DNA of 6,721 nucleotides from contig PAFP01000033.1 of assembly GCA_002704185.1 (NCBI GenBank), positions 1-6,721 of the forward strand. Direction: 5' to 3'. Under the pieces are notes generated by a model. That model ran no database searches. It was not told where the DNA came from and worked only from the letters and a program-made list of their open reading frames with translations. The translations under genes and the position numbers were made by a program. Below are positions 6,319 to 6,721 of the stretch, piece by piece. Within the stretch, counting starts at the first letter, position 1. Every line of letters starts with the position of its first letter. The stretch comes from Candidatus Pelagibacter sp. (lineage in GTDB: Bacteria; Pseudomonadota; Alphaproteobacteria; Pelagibacterales; Pelagibacteraceae).

Positions 6319-6392
6319 TGGAGGCCACGCCCAGAATTGAACTGGGATAAAAGGATTTGCAATCCTCTGCGTAACCATTCCGCCACGTGGCC
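6319..6392 (-). tRNA. tRNA-Cys (GCA)
   Basis: 74 nt including an encoded CCA. The acceptor arm GGCCACG pairs perfectly with CGTGGCC, followed by discriminator T and CCA. The anticodon stem GAGGA/TCCTT holds the loop TTGCAAA with anticodon GCA (complement of 6358-6360), and the T arm carries AGTTCAATTCT. It lies 50 bp upstream of tRNA-Asn on the same strand, so the two are probably cotranscribed. A TACAAT hexamer on the minus strand (6405-6410) is a possible -10, without a good -35. Confidence 0.97.
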
Positions 6393-6412
6393 ATTATATG
6401 CGATATTGTACT

Positions 6413-6428
6413 TAATAATTAATTATTA
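6413..6428. repeat. 16-bp perfect palindrome between tRNA-Cys and the Pcm-like gene
   Basis: TAATAATTAATTATTA is a perfect inverted repeat with no central spacer, placed in the 69-bp divergent gap 6393-6461. It lies 8 bp before a TATACT hexamer (6437-6442, +) that could be the -10 of the Pcm-like gene. It could be an operator for a dimeric repressor, or simply reflect A/T composition. No T-run follows it, so it is not an obvious terminator. Confidence 0.5.
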
Positions 6429-6461
6429 GAGGTATATATACTAATAAAGATTTATTATAGC

Positions 6462-6721
6462 ATGAATTTAAATATTCAACAAAAACACATGATCAATAGG
6501 CAATTAATGCCAAATTTCATAATAGATGAAAATATCATAAAAATTTTCAGCATGGTAAAAAGGGAGGATTTTTTACCTAATAAATTCAAGAACATGGCTT
6601 ATATCGATGACAATATCTTTTTTGAGGATAGGTTTATGTTAAGAACACTTTATTTAGCTAAAATATTAACTTTTATGAAATTAAACAAAACTTATGAGAT
6701 TTTAGATATTGGTTGTGCATC
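6462..6721 (+). CDS. pcm: Protein-L-isoaspartate O-methyltransferase family protein, N-terminal part
   Basis: The first 86 codons of a gene that runs off the right edge. The start at ATG 6462 is the first in frame, and the protein begins MNLNIQQKHMINRQLMPNFI. The pattern M-x-x-x-Q-L (10-15 region), VKREDFLP (32-39), MAYIDD (45-50) and the beginning of SAM motif I, ILDIGC (80-85), match the PCMT family, which methylates isoaspartyl residues in damaged proteins using SAM. The alphaproteobacterial branch of this family is often encoded before a TolC-like outer membrane protein, and its true substrate is less certain than that of E. coli Pcm. The catalytic region and the full SAM motif lie outside the window. 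There is no clear Shine-Dalgarno before the ATG. Divergent from the two tRNA genes. Confidence 0.82.
   Translation, partial: MNLNIQQKHMINRQLMPNFIIDENIIKIFSMVKREDFLPNKFKNMAYIDDNIFFEDRFMLRTLYLAKILTFMKLNKTYEILDIGCA

Noticed and set aside
5750..6392. XRE gene next to tRNA genes as the remnant of an integrated element
   Set aside because: There is no integrase, no duplicated tRNA end, no other phage or mobile gene and no visible change in base composition. The protein resembles a chromosomal alphaproteobacterial regulator.

Overview
The window comes from a very AT-rich, densely packed bacterial genome. The tRNA-Asn(GTT), the tRNA-Cys(GCA), the CysK subtype and the Pcm-like gene at the right edge all look alphaproteobacterial. 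Extreme AT bias, tiny intergenic gaps and overlapping genes suggest a streamlined marine lineage such as SAR11/Pelagibacterales. That placement is an inference from style and sequence resemblance, not a phylogeny.

Layout. Bases 1-216 (+) hold the 3' end of an unidentified gene that converges on, and overlaps, the next gene. From 5679 down to 159 (-) lies one five-gene operon, in transcription order: class I CPD photolyase, FAD-dependent amine-oxidase-like oxidoreductase, DUF1365 protein, cyclopropane-fatty-acid-synthase-like methyltransferase, cysteine synthase. Every junction overlaps: ATGA at three of them and an 8-nt overlap at the fourth. Only the first gene has a clear Shine-Dalgarno. 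A 133-bp gap separates the operon from a divergent small XRE-type regulator (+). Its stop lies 2 bp from the 3' end of tRNA-Asn (-), which is followed by tRNA-Cys (-). A 69-bp gap leads to a Pcm-like methyltransferase (+), cut by the window edge.

How it fits together. Photolyase, FAD oxidoreductase, DUF1365 protein and Cfa-like methyltransferase recur together in proteobacterial light- or singlet-oxygen-induced loci (LitR-type MerR or sigmaE/ChrR control). There the Cfa-like enzymes alter unsaturated phospholipid acyl chains, including methylated and furan fatty acids in Rhodobacter sphaeroides. The operon therefore looks like a compact photodamage module: repair of UV-damaged DNA plus modification of membrane lipids. 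Two features are unusual. Cysteine synthase is the translationally coupled last gene, and no LitR, RpoE or ChrR is nearby; the only adjacent regulator is the XRE protein. The Cfa-like protein also lacks two residues of the E. coli Cfa bicarbonate site, arguing that its product may not be a plain cyclopropane. I saw no insertion sequence, CRISPR array or integrase, and no gene-free stretch above 300 bp.
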